The translations under genes were made by a program, and so were the position numbers. The notes beneath the pieces are model-generated. The model was not told the DNA's origin and ran no database searches. It saw only the letters and a list, made by a program, of their open reading frames with translations. A stretch of 64,000 bases of DNA. Origin: Mycolicibacterium vinylchloridicum (GTDB lineage: Bacteria > Actinomycetota > Actinomycetes > Mycobacteriales > Mycobacteriaceae). The DNA lies in NCBI RefSeq assembly GCF_013404075.1, contig NZ_JACBJQ010000002.1, positions 298,454 to 362,453 on the forward strand, given 5' to 3'. The first letter of the stretch is position 1; each line of letters begins with the position of its first letter. Positions 53,376 through 61,798 of this stretch are shown here, piece by piece.

Positions 53376-53433
53376 GTGAATTCTCCTGTGTCAGTGTCTC
53401 TTTCAGACCGCCTTCGGTCATGAGACAACTATC
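53376..53433 (-). promoter_or_regulatory. leader element 2
   Basis: On the minus strand: GATAGTT, five nucleotides, ATGACCGAAGGCGGTCTGAA, then a spacer and ACACAGGAGAATTCAC before the ATG at 53375. It matches leader 1 closely, with the same GACCG/CGGTC stem. Here the frame opened by ATG 53421 does not stop at the gene start because one nucleotide is missing; it runs on out of frame. Confidence 0.55.
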
Positions 53434-53510
53434 TGGCGGGTGAGAAAGAACGTCTGCCGACCAAATGCATGACACAGGTGATGAACAACGCGTCGCCCGT
53501 TTGGATTACA

Positions 53511-54359
53511 TCAGCGCGCTGACGGATCGGCGGTGGCCTCGATCTTGACGACCAGACCGTCCTGGATCGTCAGCACCACGACGGCGAACAGGCGTCGCTC
53601 GCTGAATGCCAGCGCGACGGGCCGCCCGACCGGACCGCTGACCAGCGTGGCACCGGTGAGGTAGCGCAGCAGGTTGGTGCCCACCGCCTTCCGCCCGTGA
53701 TTGATCTGCGGCGGCGGTGCCGGATCGGCCAGGACCGTGCCCACGCCCCAGACGTCGGGGGCCAGCACCGCGGTCAAGGCTTCGAGATCGCCACCCGCGC
53801 AGGCCTCGATGAATCGTTCGGTGACCAGATGATGCTCGGTCTCGTCGACGACGGCGGTGACGGGTGCGGCGGCGTGGATCTTCATGCGTGCGCGTCGGGC
53901 CAGTTGACGGCAGGTCGCGGTGGGCCGGCCGACGGTCTCGGCGATCTCGTCGAACGGCACTGCGAAGACGTCGTGGAGCACGAACGCCACCCGCTCGGGG
54001 GCGCTGAGCCTGCCGAGAACCTCGAACAGTGCGTCGTGCACCTCGTCGTCGAGGGTGACCCGCTCACTCGGATCCTGCGCCGCGCGGTGGTTGACCGGCG
54101 GCCGGCGTTCCAGCAGTTCGGGTTCAGCGGTGCTCACCCGCCGATGCCGGGCCGAGCGAACCTGATCGAGGCACAGTCTGCTGGTGACCACCGTCAACCA
54201 GCCGCGGGCGTCGTCGATCTCCGCGCCGGCCGTCGACAGCCGTAGAAAGGCCTCCTGCACAAGGTCTTCCGCATCGCCGATATCGCCGACCATCTGGTAG
54301 GCGAGGTTGATCAGATACGGGCGATGGGCCCGCAGCAGGCCATCGATCGAATCGTTCAT
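53511..54359 (-). CDS. sigI: ECF sigma factor, SigI-like, with SnoaL-type C-terminal domain
   Basis: Sigma factor of 282 residues. Region 2 (about 5-75, LAYQMVGDIGDAEDLVQEAF), region 4 (about 105-165, VAFVLHDVFAVPFDEIAETV, CRQLARRARMKI) and a C-terminal SnoaL-like domain (about 175-280, VTERFIEACAGGDLEALTAV) make it an ECF41-type factor, closest in my reading to SigI. The usual DGGG motif of ECF41 C-terminal domains is not visible. These factors are regulated by that fused domain and no separate anti-sigma is present. ATG 54359 is divergent from an NAD(P)-binding protein gene. Confidence 0.86.
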   Translation of the reverse strand: MNDSIDGLLRAHRPYLINLAYQMVGDIGDAEDLVQEAFLRLSTAGAEIDDARGWLTVVTSRLCLDQVRSARHRRVSTAEPELLERRPPVNHRAAQDPSERVTLDDEVHDALFEVLGRLSAPERVAFVLHDVFAVPFDEIAETVGRPTATCRQLARRARMKIHAAAPVTAVVDETEHHLVTERFIEACAGGDLEALTAVLAPDVWGVGTVLADPAPPPQINHGRKAVGTNLLRYLTGATLVSGPVGRPVALAFSERRLFAVVVLTIQDGLVVKIEATADPSAR

Positions 54360-54404
54360 GTCATCTACGACGAATCGGCATGGAAAAAAGTTACCGCCGC
54401 CGCT

Positions 54405-54431
54405 CGTCACTTTCCAGAAGACCATCCCGTC
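54405..54431 (+). promoter_or_regulatory. candidate ECF41-type promoter
   Basis: CGTCACT, 16 nt, CGTC. The reported ECF41 promoter is TGTCACA-N16-CGTC; the -35 matches in five of seven positions and the spacing and -10 are exact. It lies 31 nt before the start of the divergent NAD(P)-binding protein gene. Confidence 0.6.
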
Positions 54432-54461
54432 CTTGTTGGTAATCGACCGAAAGGATTTGAA

Positions 54462-55304
54462 ATGGCCATCGTGATAACCGGAGCGACCGGCAATGTGGGC
54501 CGGCCGCTCGTCGACCTATTGGTGAAGGCGGGTGCTCACGTCCGTGCAGTCACAAGGCGCCCGGGAGGACTATCGCCGGGCGCCGAGGAAGTGCCAGATG
54601 CGATCGATGCATTGGCGGGGGCGTCGTCGGTGTTCCTCAATTCCCGCGCGCTGGGCCCCGCACTGGCCGACGTGGTGACGGCGGCCCGGCGTCACGGTGT
54701 TGCGAAGGTGGTGGCGCTGTCAGCGATCAATGCTGACGATGACGACAGTCGTCAGCCGTCCCGGTATCGGGGCGACCGGAACCGGGAGTGCGAACAACTC
54801 GCTGTCGGATCGGGCATGCGGTGGGTCAGCCTGCGTCCGTCGGTGTTCGCCACGAACTTCCCCGGGATGTGGGCGGCGCAGATGCATGCCGGTGACGTTA
54901 TCGCCGGGCCGTATGCGCAGGCTTCGTCCGCGCCGATCGTGGAATCGGACATCGCCGCTGTCGCCGCGCACGCCCTGCTCACTGACGACCTTGTGGGTCA
55001 GCGGGTTCCACTGACCGGACCGCAATCGCTCACCAATGTCGAACTCGTCGCGGTCATCGGGGAGGTGCTGCACCGCCCCCTGCGCTATCAGGAGGTGCCG
55101 GTCGAGCTGGTGCGGGAACGCTTCATCGGCAACGGGTTTCCCGAACAGTTTGCCGACTCCTATATCGCGATGCAGGCGGCGACGCTGACGTCGCCTGCCC
55201 TGGTGACCCACGACGTAGAGAAGATCCTCGATCGCCCCGCCACGTCATTCGCCCAGTGGGTCAACGAGAACACTCAGCTGTTCACGGCCGAGGGTGCACG
55301 ATGA
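54462..55304 (+). CDS. NAD(P)-binding NmrA/epimerase-like protein
   Basis: Rossmann-fold protein of 280 residues. TGATGNVGRPLVDLLVKAG near the N-terminus is the cofactor motif; RPSVFATNFPGMW and ADSYIAM follow as in NmrA-like quinone reductases/regulators. The catalytic Tyr of true SDRs is not at the expected place. ATG 54462 has AAAGGA 7 nt upstream. ECF41 sigma genes are typically next to oxidoreductase or epimerase genes of this type, which fits here. Its stop overlaps the next ATG (ATGA). Confidence 0.86.
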   Translation: MAIVITGATGNVGRPLVDLLVKAGAHVRAVTRRPGGLSPGAEEVPDAIDALAGASSVFLNSRALGPALADVVTAARRHGVAKVVALSAINADDDDSRQPSRYRGDRNRECEQLAVGSGMRWVSLRPSVFATNFPGMWAAQMHAGDVIAGPYAQASSAPIVESDIAAVAAHALLTDDLVGQRVPLTGPQSLTNVELVAVIGEVLHRPLRYQEVPVELVRERFIGNGFPEQFADSYIAMQAATLTSPALVTHDVEKILDRPATSFAQWVNENTQLFTAEGAR

Positions 55305-55747
55305 CCGATCCTCGTCCTCCCCGCTGGCTCAATCCGATGAACCGCTTCATGATGGCCGTGCAGAAACTGGGCCTGCACACCGGACCCGCCTACGTGCTGA
55401 CCGTTCCCGGCCGCAAGTCCGGCAAGCCGCGGCACGCACCGATGACACCGTTCGAGTACGACGGCGGGCTCTACACCGTGGCCGGCTATCCGGGCTCGGA
55501 CTGGGCCAGCAATGCCAGGGCCGCCGGCGCCGGAACATTGAGCCGCGGCAGGCGTTCTCGTGCGGTCGCGATCGTGGAGCTGAGTGCCGAGGAATCCAAG
55601 CCGGTGCTGCGCGCCTTCCCCGGCTCGGTACCCGTCGGTGTCGCATTCGCCAAACGCTCCGGCCTGGTACGCCACGGCACACCCGATGAATTCGAGGCGC
55701 TGGCAGGCAGACTCGCCGTGTTCCGCTTCGACGAACTAGCGCACTAG
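55301..55747 (+). CDS. deazaflavin (F420)-dependent nitroreductase family protein
   Basis: Protein of 148 residues of the Ddn/FDOR-A split-barrel family. TGPAYVLTVPGRKSGKPRHA with the GRKSG motif is the F420-binding signature, followed by AGYPGSDWASNARAAG. Members reduce quinones or nitro compounds with F420H2. ATG 55301 overlaps the upstream stop by 4 nt, so it is co-transcribed with the NAD(P)-binding protein and may be a SigI target. Its stop overlaps the convergent permease gene by 12 nt. Confidence 0.9.
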   Translation: MTDPRPPRWLNPMNRFMMAVQKLGLHTGPAYVLTVPGRKSGKPRHAPMTPFEYDGGLYTVAGYPGSDWASNARAAGAGTLSRGRRSRAVAIVELSAEESKPVLRAFPGSVPVGVAFAKRSGLVRHGTPDEFEALAGRLAVFRFDELAH

Positions 55748-56560
55748 CCGCCGCAGCAGCACCGATGCGGCGGCGATGCCGAGAACCGCCGACAGGGCCA
55801 GCACACCCAGGTCCAGCCATGGATGCGCCGAGGGGATTCCCACCAGCAGTAGCCGCAGGGAATCCACTTCGTAGCTCAGCGGATTCACGCGGGACAGCCA
55901 GCGCAGCCATTCGGGCATGACCGATACCGGGTACAGCGCGTTAGACGCGAAGAACAACGGCATCGTGATCGCCTGGCCGATGCCCATCAGGCGGTCGCGG
56001 TTGCGCACCATCCCGGCCAGCGCCATCGACAGGCAGGCGAAGAATGCCGACCCGAGCATCACCACACCCATCGCCGCCAGAATGCGTAACGGGTTGTGCG
56101 TCATGTGGATACCCATGATGTAGGCCAGCACCAGCACGCCGACCACCTGTGCGACCGAGCGCACGCCGGCGGCGAACGACTTGCCCGTCACCAACGCCGA
56201 CGCCGGGGACGGCGTCACCATGAGCTTGGCCAGGATGCCGGCGTCGCGATCCCAGACGATCTGGATACCGTAGAAGATCGAGATGAACAGCGCCGACTGC
56301 GCGATGATCCCCGGTGCCAGGAACGCAAGGTAGGGAACCGAACCGGTGTCGATGACGTGCAACCGATTGAAGGTGGTGCCAAAGATCAACAGCCACAGGG
56401 CCGGCTGCACCATCCGGGTGAGCAGCTCGGTGCGGTCGTGGCGCAGCTTCTGCAGCTCGACCCACGCGAACGTCTCCATCCGGCCGGCCAGGCTGGGCAC
56501 CCGTCGCCAGCCGCGGGGCGCCCGCACCAGACGAGGTGTGGCGGCGGACTCAACCGGCAT
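55736..56560 (-). CDS. ABC-2 type exporter permease (DrrB-like)
   Basis: Membrane protein of 274 residues with six hydrophobic helices. WVELQKLRHDRTELLTRMVQPALWLLIFG and the SVAQVVGVLVLAYIMG, LFFASNALYPVSVMP segments are typical of DrrB/ABC-2 permeases that export drugs or lipids. ATG 56560 overlaps the 3' end of the ATPase gene by 11 nt; the frame extends to 56596. It works with the adjacent ATPase as a homodimer complex. Confidence 0.9.
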   Translation of the reverse strand: MPVESAATPRLVRAPRGWRRVPSLAGRMETFAWVELQKLRHDRTELLTRMVQPALWLLIFGTTFNRLHVIDTGSVPYLAFLAPGIIAQSALFISIFYGIQIVWDRDAGILAKLMVTPSPASALVTGKSFAAGVRSVAQVVGVLVLAYIMGIHMTHNPLRILAAMGVVMLGSAFFACLSMALAGMVRNRDRLMGIGQAITMPLFFASNALYPVSVMPEWLRWLSRVNPLSYEVDSLRLLLVGIPSAHPWLDLGVLALSAVLGIAAASVLLRRLVR

Positions 56561-57359
56561 CGCGCGCCGCCTTTCTTCCGGCGCGGACCGTGCCAAGACC
56601 GTTGTGATCTGCCGCCTCCTCGAGTCCGCTTCCGGCGTAATGCCGAAAGACGTCTTCCAGGCTCGCTTCTGGGCCGACCCTGGTCTTGAGTTCGGTAGGG
56701 GTGCCGACCGCCCGCAACCGGCCGCGGTGCATCAGCGCGACCCGGTCGCAGAGCACGTCGGCTTCCTCCATGTAGTGGGTGGTCAGCAGCACCGTCATAC
56801 CGAACTGCTCTTGCATGCTGGCCACCTGCGACCAGACACTGTCGCGGGCAATGGGATCCAAGCCCACGGTGGGCTCGTCGAGGATCAGCAGCGACGGCTG
56901 GTTGACCAGCGCTTGGGCTAGTTCGAGGCGGCGCACCATCCCGCCGGAATAGGTGCTGGCCAGCCGGTCGGCGACGTCGAGCAGTTGCATGGCCTCCAGC
57001 GCCTGCTCGACCCGCTGTTTGCGGGCTGAGCGCGGAACGTCGTAAAGCCGGGCGAACCAATCCACGTTCTGTCTGCCGGTCAGGGCCGGTTCGATCGAAA
57101 GCTGTTGTGGCACATAGCCGAGGTTGTAACGGATGTCCATGGTGTCGCGCCGCGCATCGAGTCCGAAGATGTGGACCTGCCCGTGCTGGATAGGGGCCAA
57201 CGTGGTCAACAGCCGCACCACGGTGGTCTTGCCTGCGCCGTTCGGACCCAGCAGGCCAAGGGTTTCCCCGGTATCGACGTGCAGCGTCAGATCGTCGACG
57301 GCGGTGAAGTCGCCATAGCGGTGGGTCAGGTTCCGGCAGTCGATCGCGGGCACGCTCAT
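56550..57359 (-). CDS. ABC exporter ATP-binding protein (DrrA-like)
   Basis: ATPase of 269 residues. Walker A GPNGAGKTT (about 38-46), Q-loop VPQQ, signature YSGGM, Walker B LLILDEPT and the switch His in TTHYMEEAD are present. The C-terminal extension (SLEDVFRHYAGSG) is typical of DrrA-type exporters. ATG 57359 overlaps the MarR stop by 4 nt. MarR, ATPase and permease thus form a single operon. Confidence 0.92.
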   Translation of the reverse strand: MSVPAIDCRNLTHRYGDFTAVDDLTLHVDTGETLGLLGPNGAGKTTVVRLLTTLAPIQHGQVHIFGLDARRDTMDIRYNLGYVPQQLSIEPALTGRQNVDWFARLYDVPRSARKQRVEQALEAMQLLDVADRLASTYSGGMVRRLELAQALVNQPSLLILDEPTVGLDPIARDSVWSQVASMQEQFGMTVLLTTHYMEEADVLCDRVALMHRGRLRAVGTPTELKTRVGPEASLEDVFRHYAGSGLEEAADHNGLGTVRAGRKAARDAG

Positions 57360-57808
57360 GGCCTCTTCTCCCGCAGCTTGGTGGTGACCTCGCGCAGCAC
57401 CCGCATCCCGGCGGCCAGCGCCTCGGCGTCATCGTCGGCGAGTTCGTCGAGCGCCTCGGCCAGCGCCGCTCGGCGGGCCGCCCGGGATTCGTCGGCGATC
57501 TTCTGCGCGGGTGCGGTGAGTTCGAGGCGGCCCACCCGGCGATCGGCGGGGTCCGGTGTGCGCACTAGCAGTCCGTCGGCCGACAGTTTGGACACCAGCG
57601 TGGAGGCGGTGTTGGCGGCCAGCCCGAGTTCGGCGGCTGCCGCACTGACCGAGATGCCCGGCTGCCGGCCGACCAGTCGCAACAGTTCGGCCTGGGACTC
57701 GGTCAGCCCGGCGGTGACGAACGAGATCCCGGCGACTCTGCGGACCGTGCGACGGAACCTGCCGACGGTGCCGAACAGTTCGGCGACGAGATCGGTGCGA
57801 ATGTCCAC
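57356..57808 (-). CDS. MarR family regulator of the ABC exporter
   Basis: Regulator of 150 residues. The winged helix (about 40-105) has LTESQAELLRLVGRQPG, VSAAAAELGLAANTASTLVS and the beta-wing DPADRRVGRLELT. GTG 57808 is the start. A perfect palindrome 10 nt upstream and the 4-nt overlap with the ATPase gene make it the probable autorepressor of the operon. Confidence 0.9.
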   Translation of the reverse strand: MDIRTDLVAELFGTVGRFRRTVRRVAGISFVTAGLTESQAELLRLVGRQPGISVSAAAAELGLAANTASTLVSKLSADGLLVRTPDPADRRVGRLELTAPAQKIADESRAARRAALAEALDELADDDAEALAAGMRVLREVTTKLREKRP

Positions 57809-57817
57809 CCCGCCAGA

Positions 57818-57838
57818 TTAGCTCTGTTGCAGAGCTAA
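57818..57838. promoter_or_regulatory. MarR-type operator
   Basis: TTAGCTCTG and CAGAGCTAA form a perfect 9-bp inverted repeat around TTG, 10 nt upstream of the marR start. The site overlaps the stop codon region of the upstream metallophosphoesterase gene. Confidence 0.78.
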
Positions 57839-58335
57839 GTCTTCTCGATTCGGTGTTGTCGCACGTCGACCAGTACTCCGGGCCGGGTCACCGCGGTCAT
57901 GTACGTGCAGAACGGTTGGCGGCGCCGGTCCGTGGGCGAGCCCGGGTTCAACAGCCGCAGCCCGGTCCGCGCGGTGGTGTCCCATGGGATGTGGCTGTGG
58001 CCGAACACCAGCACGTCGGTGCCCGGGTACTGCTGGGCCATCCGGGCTTCCCGCCCGGATGCGGCGCCGGTCTCGTGGACGACGGTGAAGAGCAGGCCGT
58101 CCAGCGTCACGTCGGCGCGCTCGGGCAGCCGGGCCCGAAGCTCCGGGCCGTCGTTGTTGCCCCAGCACGCGACCAGACGGCTGGCTCGCGCCGACAGTGT
58201 GTCGAGCAGGCCGGCATCGACCCAGTCACCGGCGTGGATGACGACGTCGGCGCGCTCGACCTCACGCCATACCGGTTCGGGCAGGTCGCGGGCGCGTTTC
58301 GGGATGTGAGTGTCGGCCATCAGCAGCAGACGCAT
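57835..58335 (-). CDS. calcineurin-like metallophosphoesterase (YfcE type)
   Basis: Phosphodiesterase of 166 residues. Metal ligands: DTHIP (Asp8, His10), GDW (Asp37), GNND (Asn/Asp), the later VVHE and GHSH. The size fits the MJ0936/YfcE single-domain group. It should hydrolyse phosphodiesters with Mn or another divalent metal in the cytosol. The ATG at 58335 is the only start; the stop is inside the MarR operator. Confidence 0.92.
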   Translation of the reverse strand: MRLLLMADTHIPKRARDLPEPVWREVERADVVIHAGDWVDAGLLDTLSARASRLVACWGNNDGPELRARLPERADVTLDGLLFTVVHETGAASGREARMAQQYPGTDVLVFGHSHIPWDTTARTGLRLLNPGSPTDRRRQPFCTYMTAVTRPGVLVDVRQHRIEKT

Positions 58336-58450
58336 AGGCTGATTATCCCAAGCGCGTTGGTTGAGCGCTGGCGCCGCATATTTCGCCTGATCATCGAGCG
58401 TGAGTGCTCAATCGATGGGTATCTCCACCTAGGCTGGGAATGGAGGCGAT

Positions 58451-58756
58451 ATGACCATGGACCGCAACGATGTGGAAAAGCGCTGGCACGATCCGGCGGC
58501 CTTCCGCGCGGCGGTGATCTATGTGGTTTCCGTGGTCGCGGTCGCCGCAGTGGCATTCGCCGCGACCGTGATCTGGCATTCGCTGATCGCGGGCATCCTG
58601 GTGCCGGTCACGTTGTTCCTCGGCGGGATCGGGGCATTCGTTCAGACCTACCGAGTCTGGCGTGCCGAGGGAGTCTGGCCCATCTGGCAGGCTGCCGGCT
58701 GGATTCTGCTCGGCTTGTTCTTGTTCTGTCTTGGCGTGCCCGTCGGAGTGTGGTGA
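58451..58756 (+). CDS. small membrane protein
   Basis: Protein of 101 residues with three probable membrane helices (about 20-42, 45-66, 80-100) and a charged N-terminus (MDRNDVEKRWHDPAAF). It resembles mycobacterial inner-membrane proteins of unknown function. ATG 58451 is preceded by GGAGG with 4-5 nt spacing; the second ATG at 58457 is less well placed. It is 25 nt upstream of the CoA-transferase gene. No function can be assigned. Confidence 0.78.
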   Translation: MTMDRNDVEKRWHDPAAFRAAVIYVVSVVAVAAVAFAATVIWHSLIAGILVPVTLFLGGIGAFVQTYRVWRAEGVWPIWQAAGWILLGLFLFCLGVPVGVW

Positions 58757-58781
58757 GCAGGTCACCCGCCATACTCTTCGG

Positions 58782-59990
58782 GTGACCGCATCACCTGAAC
58801 AGCCGTTAACCGGCGTCCGCATCGTCGAGATCTCCAGCTTCGTGGCCGTACCGCTGGCCGGGATGACGCTGGCGCAGCTCGGCGCCGAAGTCATCCGGGT
58901 CGACCCGGTCGGCGGTGCCGCGGACTACAAGCGCTGGCCGCTGACCGAAACAGGGACCAGCATCTATTGGGCCGGGCTCAACAAGAGCAAGCGGTCGGTG
59001 GCTGCCGACATGCGGTCCGAGGAGGGCCAGCAGCTGGTGGCCCGGCTGATCGCCGATGCCGGCGTTCTGATCACCAATGTTGCTGGGCGGCAGTGGCATT
59101 CCTACGACGAGCTGAGTGCTCAGTGCCCTGACCTGATTCACCTGGAGGTGGTCGGTCGCGGGGACGGCTCCACCGGGGTGGACTATACGGTCAACGCGGC
59201 CACCGGATTTCCGTTGATCACCGGCTCACCCGCGCAGAGCGGCCCGGTGAACCACGTGCTGCCGGCCTGGGACGTCAGCTGCGGTCTGTATGCGGCGCTG
59301 GCGATCCTGGTGGCGCTGCGACGCCGCGACGCCACCGGAGCGGGCAGCCGCATCCGGCTGCCGCTGGACGACGTCGCGCTGGCCACCGCTGCCAATCTCG
59401 GTTTCATCACCGAGCCGATGGTCAACGGCACGCAGCGCCCGCGCCTGGGCAACGCCATCTACGGGCAGTACGGTCAGGACTACACCAGCAGCGACGGCGC
59501 GACCTTCATGCTGGTGGCGTTGACCAACCGGCACTTCCGCGACCTTGCCGACCTCACCGGAACCACCAAAGCCGTTGCAGCCGTTGCCGAAGCACTGGGC
59601 GCCGACTTCAACAACGAGGGCCAGCGCTACGAGCATCGCGCCGTGCTCAGTGGGCTGTTCGCGCCGTGGTTCGCCAGGCACACCGCCGACGAGGTGACCG
59701 CCGCGCTGTCGAAGAGCTCGGTGCTGTGGGACCGCTACCTGGATTTCGCCGAAGTCGCGCAGGATCCCCGGGTGACGGCCAACCCGTTGTTCACGATGCT
59801 GACCCAACCCAGGATCGGCAGCTACCTGGCACCCGGGCTGCCGATGTCGGTGGACGGCGAACACGTCAGGGCCCAGCCGGCGCCCGCACTCGGCGACGAC
59901 ACCACCGCCGTGTTGACCGAACTCGGCCTCAGTGCCGAGGAGATCGCCGCGCTGGTCGAATCGGGCACTGTCACAACGGGAACCGAGTAG
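58782..59990 (+). CDS. CaiB/BaiF family CoA-transferase, possible 2-methylfumaryl-CoA isomerase
   Basis: Family III CoA-transferase of 402 residues. GVRIVEISSFVAVPLAGMTL, DPVGGAADYKRWPL and YWAGLNKSKRSV match a subgroup often labelled 2-methylfumaryl-CoA isomerase. The catalytic Asp is expected in the GRGDGSTG segment (about 130). It moves CoA between carboxyl groups, within or between molecules. GTG 58782 begins the family N-terminus. The thioesterase that follows is 2 nt away, so they are an operon. The specific name is a guess; the family is secure. Confidence 0.85.
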   Translation: MTASPEQPLTGVRIVEISSFVAVPLAGMTLAQLGAEVIRVDPVGGAADYKRWPLTETGTSIYWAGLNKSKRSVAADMRSEEGQQLVARLIADAGVLITNVAGRQWHSYDELSAQCPDLIHLEVVGRGDGSTGVDYTVNAATGFPLITGSPAQSGPVNHVLPAWDVSCGLYAALAILVALRRRDATGAGSRIRLPLDDVALATAANLGFITEPMVNGTQRPRLGNAIYGQYGQDYTSSDGATFMLVALTNRHFRDLADLTGTTKAVAAVAEALGADFNNEGQRYEHRAVLSGLFAPWFARHTADEVTAALSKSSVLWDRYLDFAEVAQDPRVTANPLFTMLTQPRIGSYLAPGLPMSVDGEHVRAQPAPALGDDTTAVLTELGLSAEEIAALVESGTVTTGTE

Positions 59991-59992
59991 CC

Positions 59993-60793
59993 ATGAGCGT
60001 GCTCGCCCGGCTGCTCGACGTCACTCGCGATACCAACGGCGCCTTCGTCGGCGCCGAGAGCGGACCGGCCGAGAAGCGGGCCTACGGCGGACATCTCGCC
60101 GCGCAGGCCATGGCTGCGGCCTGCCACACCATCGACAACGGCGCGTCGCCGACGAGTCTGCACGTACAGTTCCTGCGCGGCGGCGACGCCGGTTCGCCGG
60201 TGCACTACGACGTCGAACGGGTCTACGACGGCCGCACTGCGGCCTCGCGACGGGTACTTGCGCGGCAAGACAAACGATTACTGACCACCGCCACCGTCTC
60301 GTTCTCCATCGCGGCCGACGGGCCCGAACACGCCGCCCACGCGACAACGCAGCACGAACCCGACCAGTTGCCGGCTACCGGACCGATTGGGCCCGCCCCG
60401 TCGCTACCACTCGACGAGATCGACATCCGTTACGAGGATGACTGGAGCACAAGCGAATTCGTCCGCCGACTGTGGTGGCGGATCACCGCCCCGTTGGGCG
60501 CACAGCAGTGGCTGCAGCAGTGCGCGGCGGTCTATGTCACCGACATCTACGGCATCGACCCGGTGCTACAGGTACACGGCCACACGATGACCGACCGCAG
60601 CCACCGCACCGCCACCACCGACTCGTCGATCTGGTTTCACCGCCCGATCGACGCCGGCGAGTGGAACCTGCTGGAATCGCGCTCTCCGGCCGCCGCGCGC
60701 GGCCGCGGGCTGGTCGCGCTGAATCTCTACGACGCGCAAAAGGTGCTGACGGCAACTCTCGTTCAGGAGGGTTTGGCGGTCCTGCGTGCGTGA
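59993..60793 (+). CDS. acyl-CoA thioesterase (TesB-like, double hot-dog)
   Basis: Protein of 266 residues with two hot-dog domains. The N-terminal domain includes KRAYGGHLAAQAMAAACHTI and SLHVQFLRGG; the C-terminal one SHRTATTDSSIWFHRPIDAGEW with the conserved histidine and DSSIWFHRP typical of TesB. It hydrolyses acyl-CoA to acid and CoA. The ATG lies 2 nt after the CoA-transferase stop, pointing to a shared role in recycling CoA or removing an intermediate. Confidence 0.9.
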   Translation: MSVLARLLDVTRDTNGAFVGAESGPAEKRAYGGHLAAQAMAAACHTIDNGASPTSLHVQFLRGGDAGSPVHYDVERVYDGRTAASRRVLARQDKRLLTTATVSFSIAADGPEHAAHATTQHEPDQLPATGPIGPAPSLPLDEIDIRYEDDWSTSEFVRRLWWRITAPLGAQQWLQQCAAVYVTDIYGIDPVLQVHGHTMTDRSHRTATTDSSIWFHRPIDAGEWNLLESRSPAAARGRGLVALNLYDAQKVLTATLVQEGLAVLRA

Positions 60794-60826
60794 GGCCGTG
60801 CACGAAAAGTATCGGCCCGCGGCGCC

Positions 60827-61798
60827 CTAGTTGGCCGGTCCGCTTCGCCGCGCAGGATGGCCGGTACCGGCCTTGTGGCCTCCCACGTGGGACGAGGCGC
60901 TAGATGACGACGTGCCCGGACCGCGCTTGCCCGACGCGGCGCGGGAGCTGCCGGCGTTCTTCGTCTGCGTTGGGTTATCGACCTGCGCCGTACCGCCGGT
61001 TGCACCTGATACGTCGGCGGTGCTTGATCCAACTTCTGCGGCAACGACTTTAGTCGACTCTGTGCCGGTGTCCGTCGTCGACTCCGAGGGATCTTTGAGA
61101 TCGCTGATCGGCGCCGCACCGCGACGTGACTTGCCGAGACCCGACCCACTCGGCTTCGCCTGGTGTCCGCTAGGGGTCTTGCCGGAATCAGTTTCGTCGC
61201 CGGCGGCGGTGCGTGCCTTAACCAACGCTGACGCTGCCGCCGCGGCAAACGGGTTCCAGCCGCCGTAGAGGAAGTAGTTCGCTTCTGCCTGAACGAAGCC
61301 CGCGAACAGTTGTGCCGTAACGGATATCCAGTGATTCAGGTAGCCGACGTCCAATGTCCCCAGGAAGAGCACACCGCAACTCGTCGGCAGCCAGACGATG
61401 GGCCAGATCACGTAGTTGTAGATGATATATGCCTGCCGCGCAAACACATTGACGACCGGAATCGAATTGCCGATACTCGCAAGAGTATTTACGGTGTTCG
61501 TAACGACAGGTTCCGCTGCGATCGAGATCTCGTCGATTGCGATCATAGCGTCGGTCCAGCCCGGGATGTAGGCCATCAATTCGACGTCATGGGAAGAAAC
61601 CCGCAGCGGTGCAGCGACACTCGCTGCGGCCGTCGCCGACAACTCCGATCGGGTTGGGGCCACCGCGTCTGGGAGCGCGGCGACAATCCCGAGCGCGGCG
61701 ACGCCGACCATCAACGCTGAGCGCAGCGACACTCGGTGTAAGGAGCGGGCGCGACCGGCCACTGAGTTGTCGCGCACCTGACCAATTTCGATCAACAT
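60827..61798 (-). CDS. exported Ser/Thr/Ala-rich protein of unknown function
   Basis: Protein of 323 residues. A signal-type helix lies at about 26-48 (SALMVGVAALGIVAALP). A central region (about 70-200) has aromatic and hydrophobic stretches (IYNYVIWPIVWLP, GVLFLGTLDVGYLNHWIS, ANYFLYGGWNPF) like a PE/PPE-neighbour style mycobacterial surface family. The C-terminal 120 residues are low-complexity G/S/T/K. ATG 61798 has AAGGA 8 nt upstream; ATG 61807 is too close to it. No function assigned. Confidence 0.74.
   Translation of the reverse strand: MLIEIGQVRDNSVAGRARSLHRVSLRSALMVGVAALGIVAALPDAVAPTRSELSATAAASVAAPLRVSSHDVELMAYIPGWTDAMIAIDEISIAAEPVVTNTVNTLASIGNSIPVVNVFARQAYIIYNYVIWPIVWLPTSCGVLFLGTLDVGYLNHWISVTAQLFAGFVQAEANYFLYGGWNPFAAAAASALVKARTAAGDETDSGKTPSGHQAKPSGSGLGKSRRGAAPISDLKDPSESTTDTGTESTKVVAAEVGSSTADVSGATGGTAQVDNPTQTKNAGSSRAASGKRGPGTSSSSASSHVGGHKAGTGHPARRSGPAN

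Noticed and set aside
52930..53475. Minus-strand frame of 181 codons that includes the leader peptide MTEGGLKETLTQENS
   Set aside because: After the leader it is an Arg-rich shadow of the secreted-protein gene and ends in the terminator; not counted as a gene.
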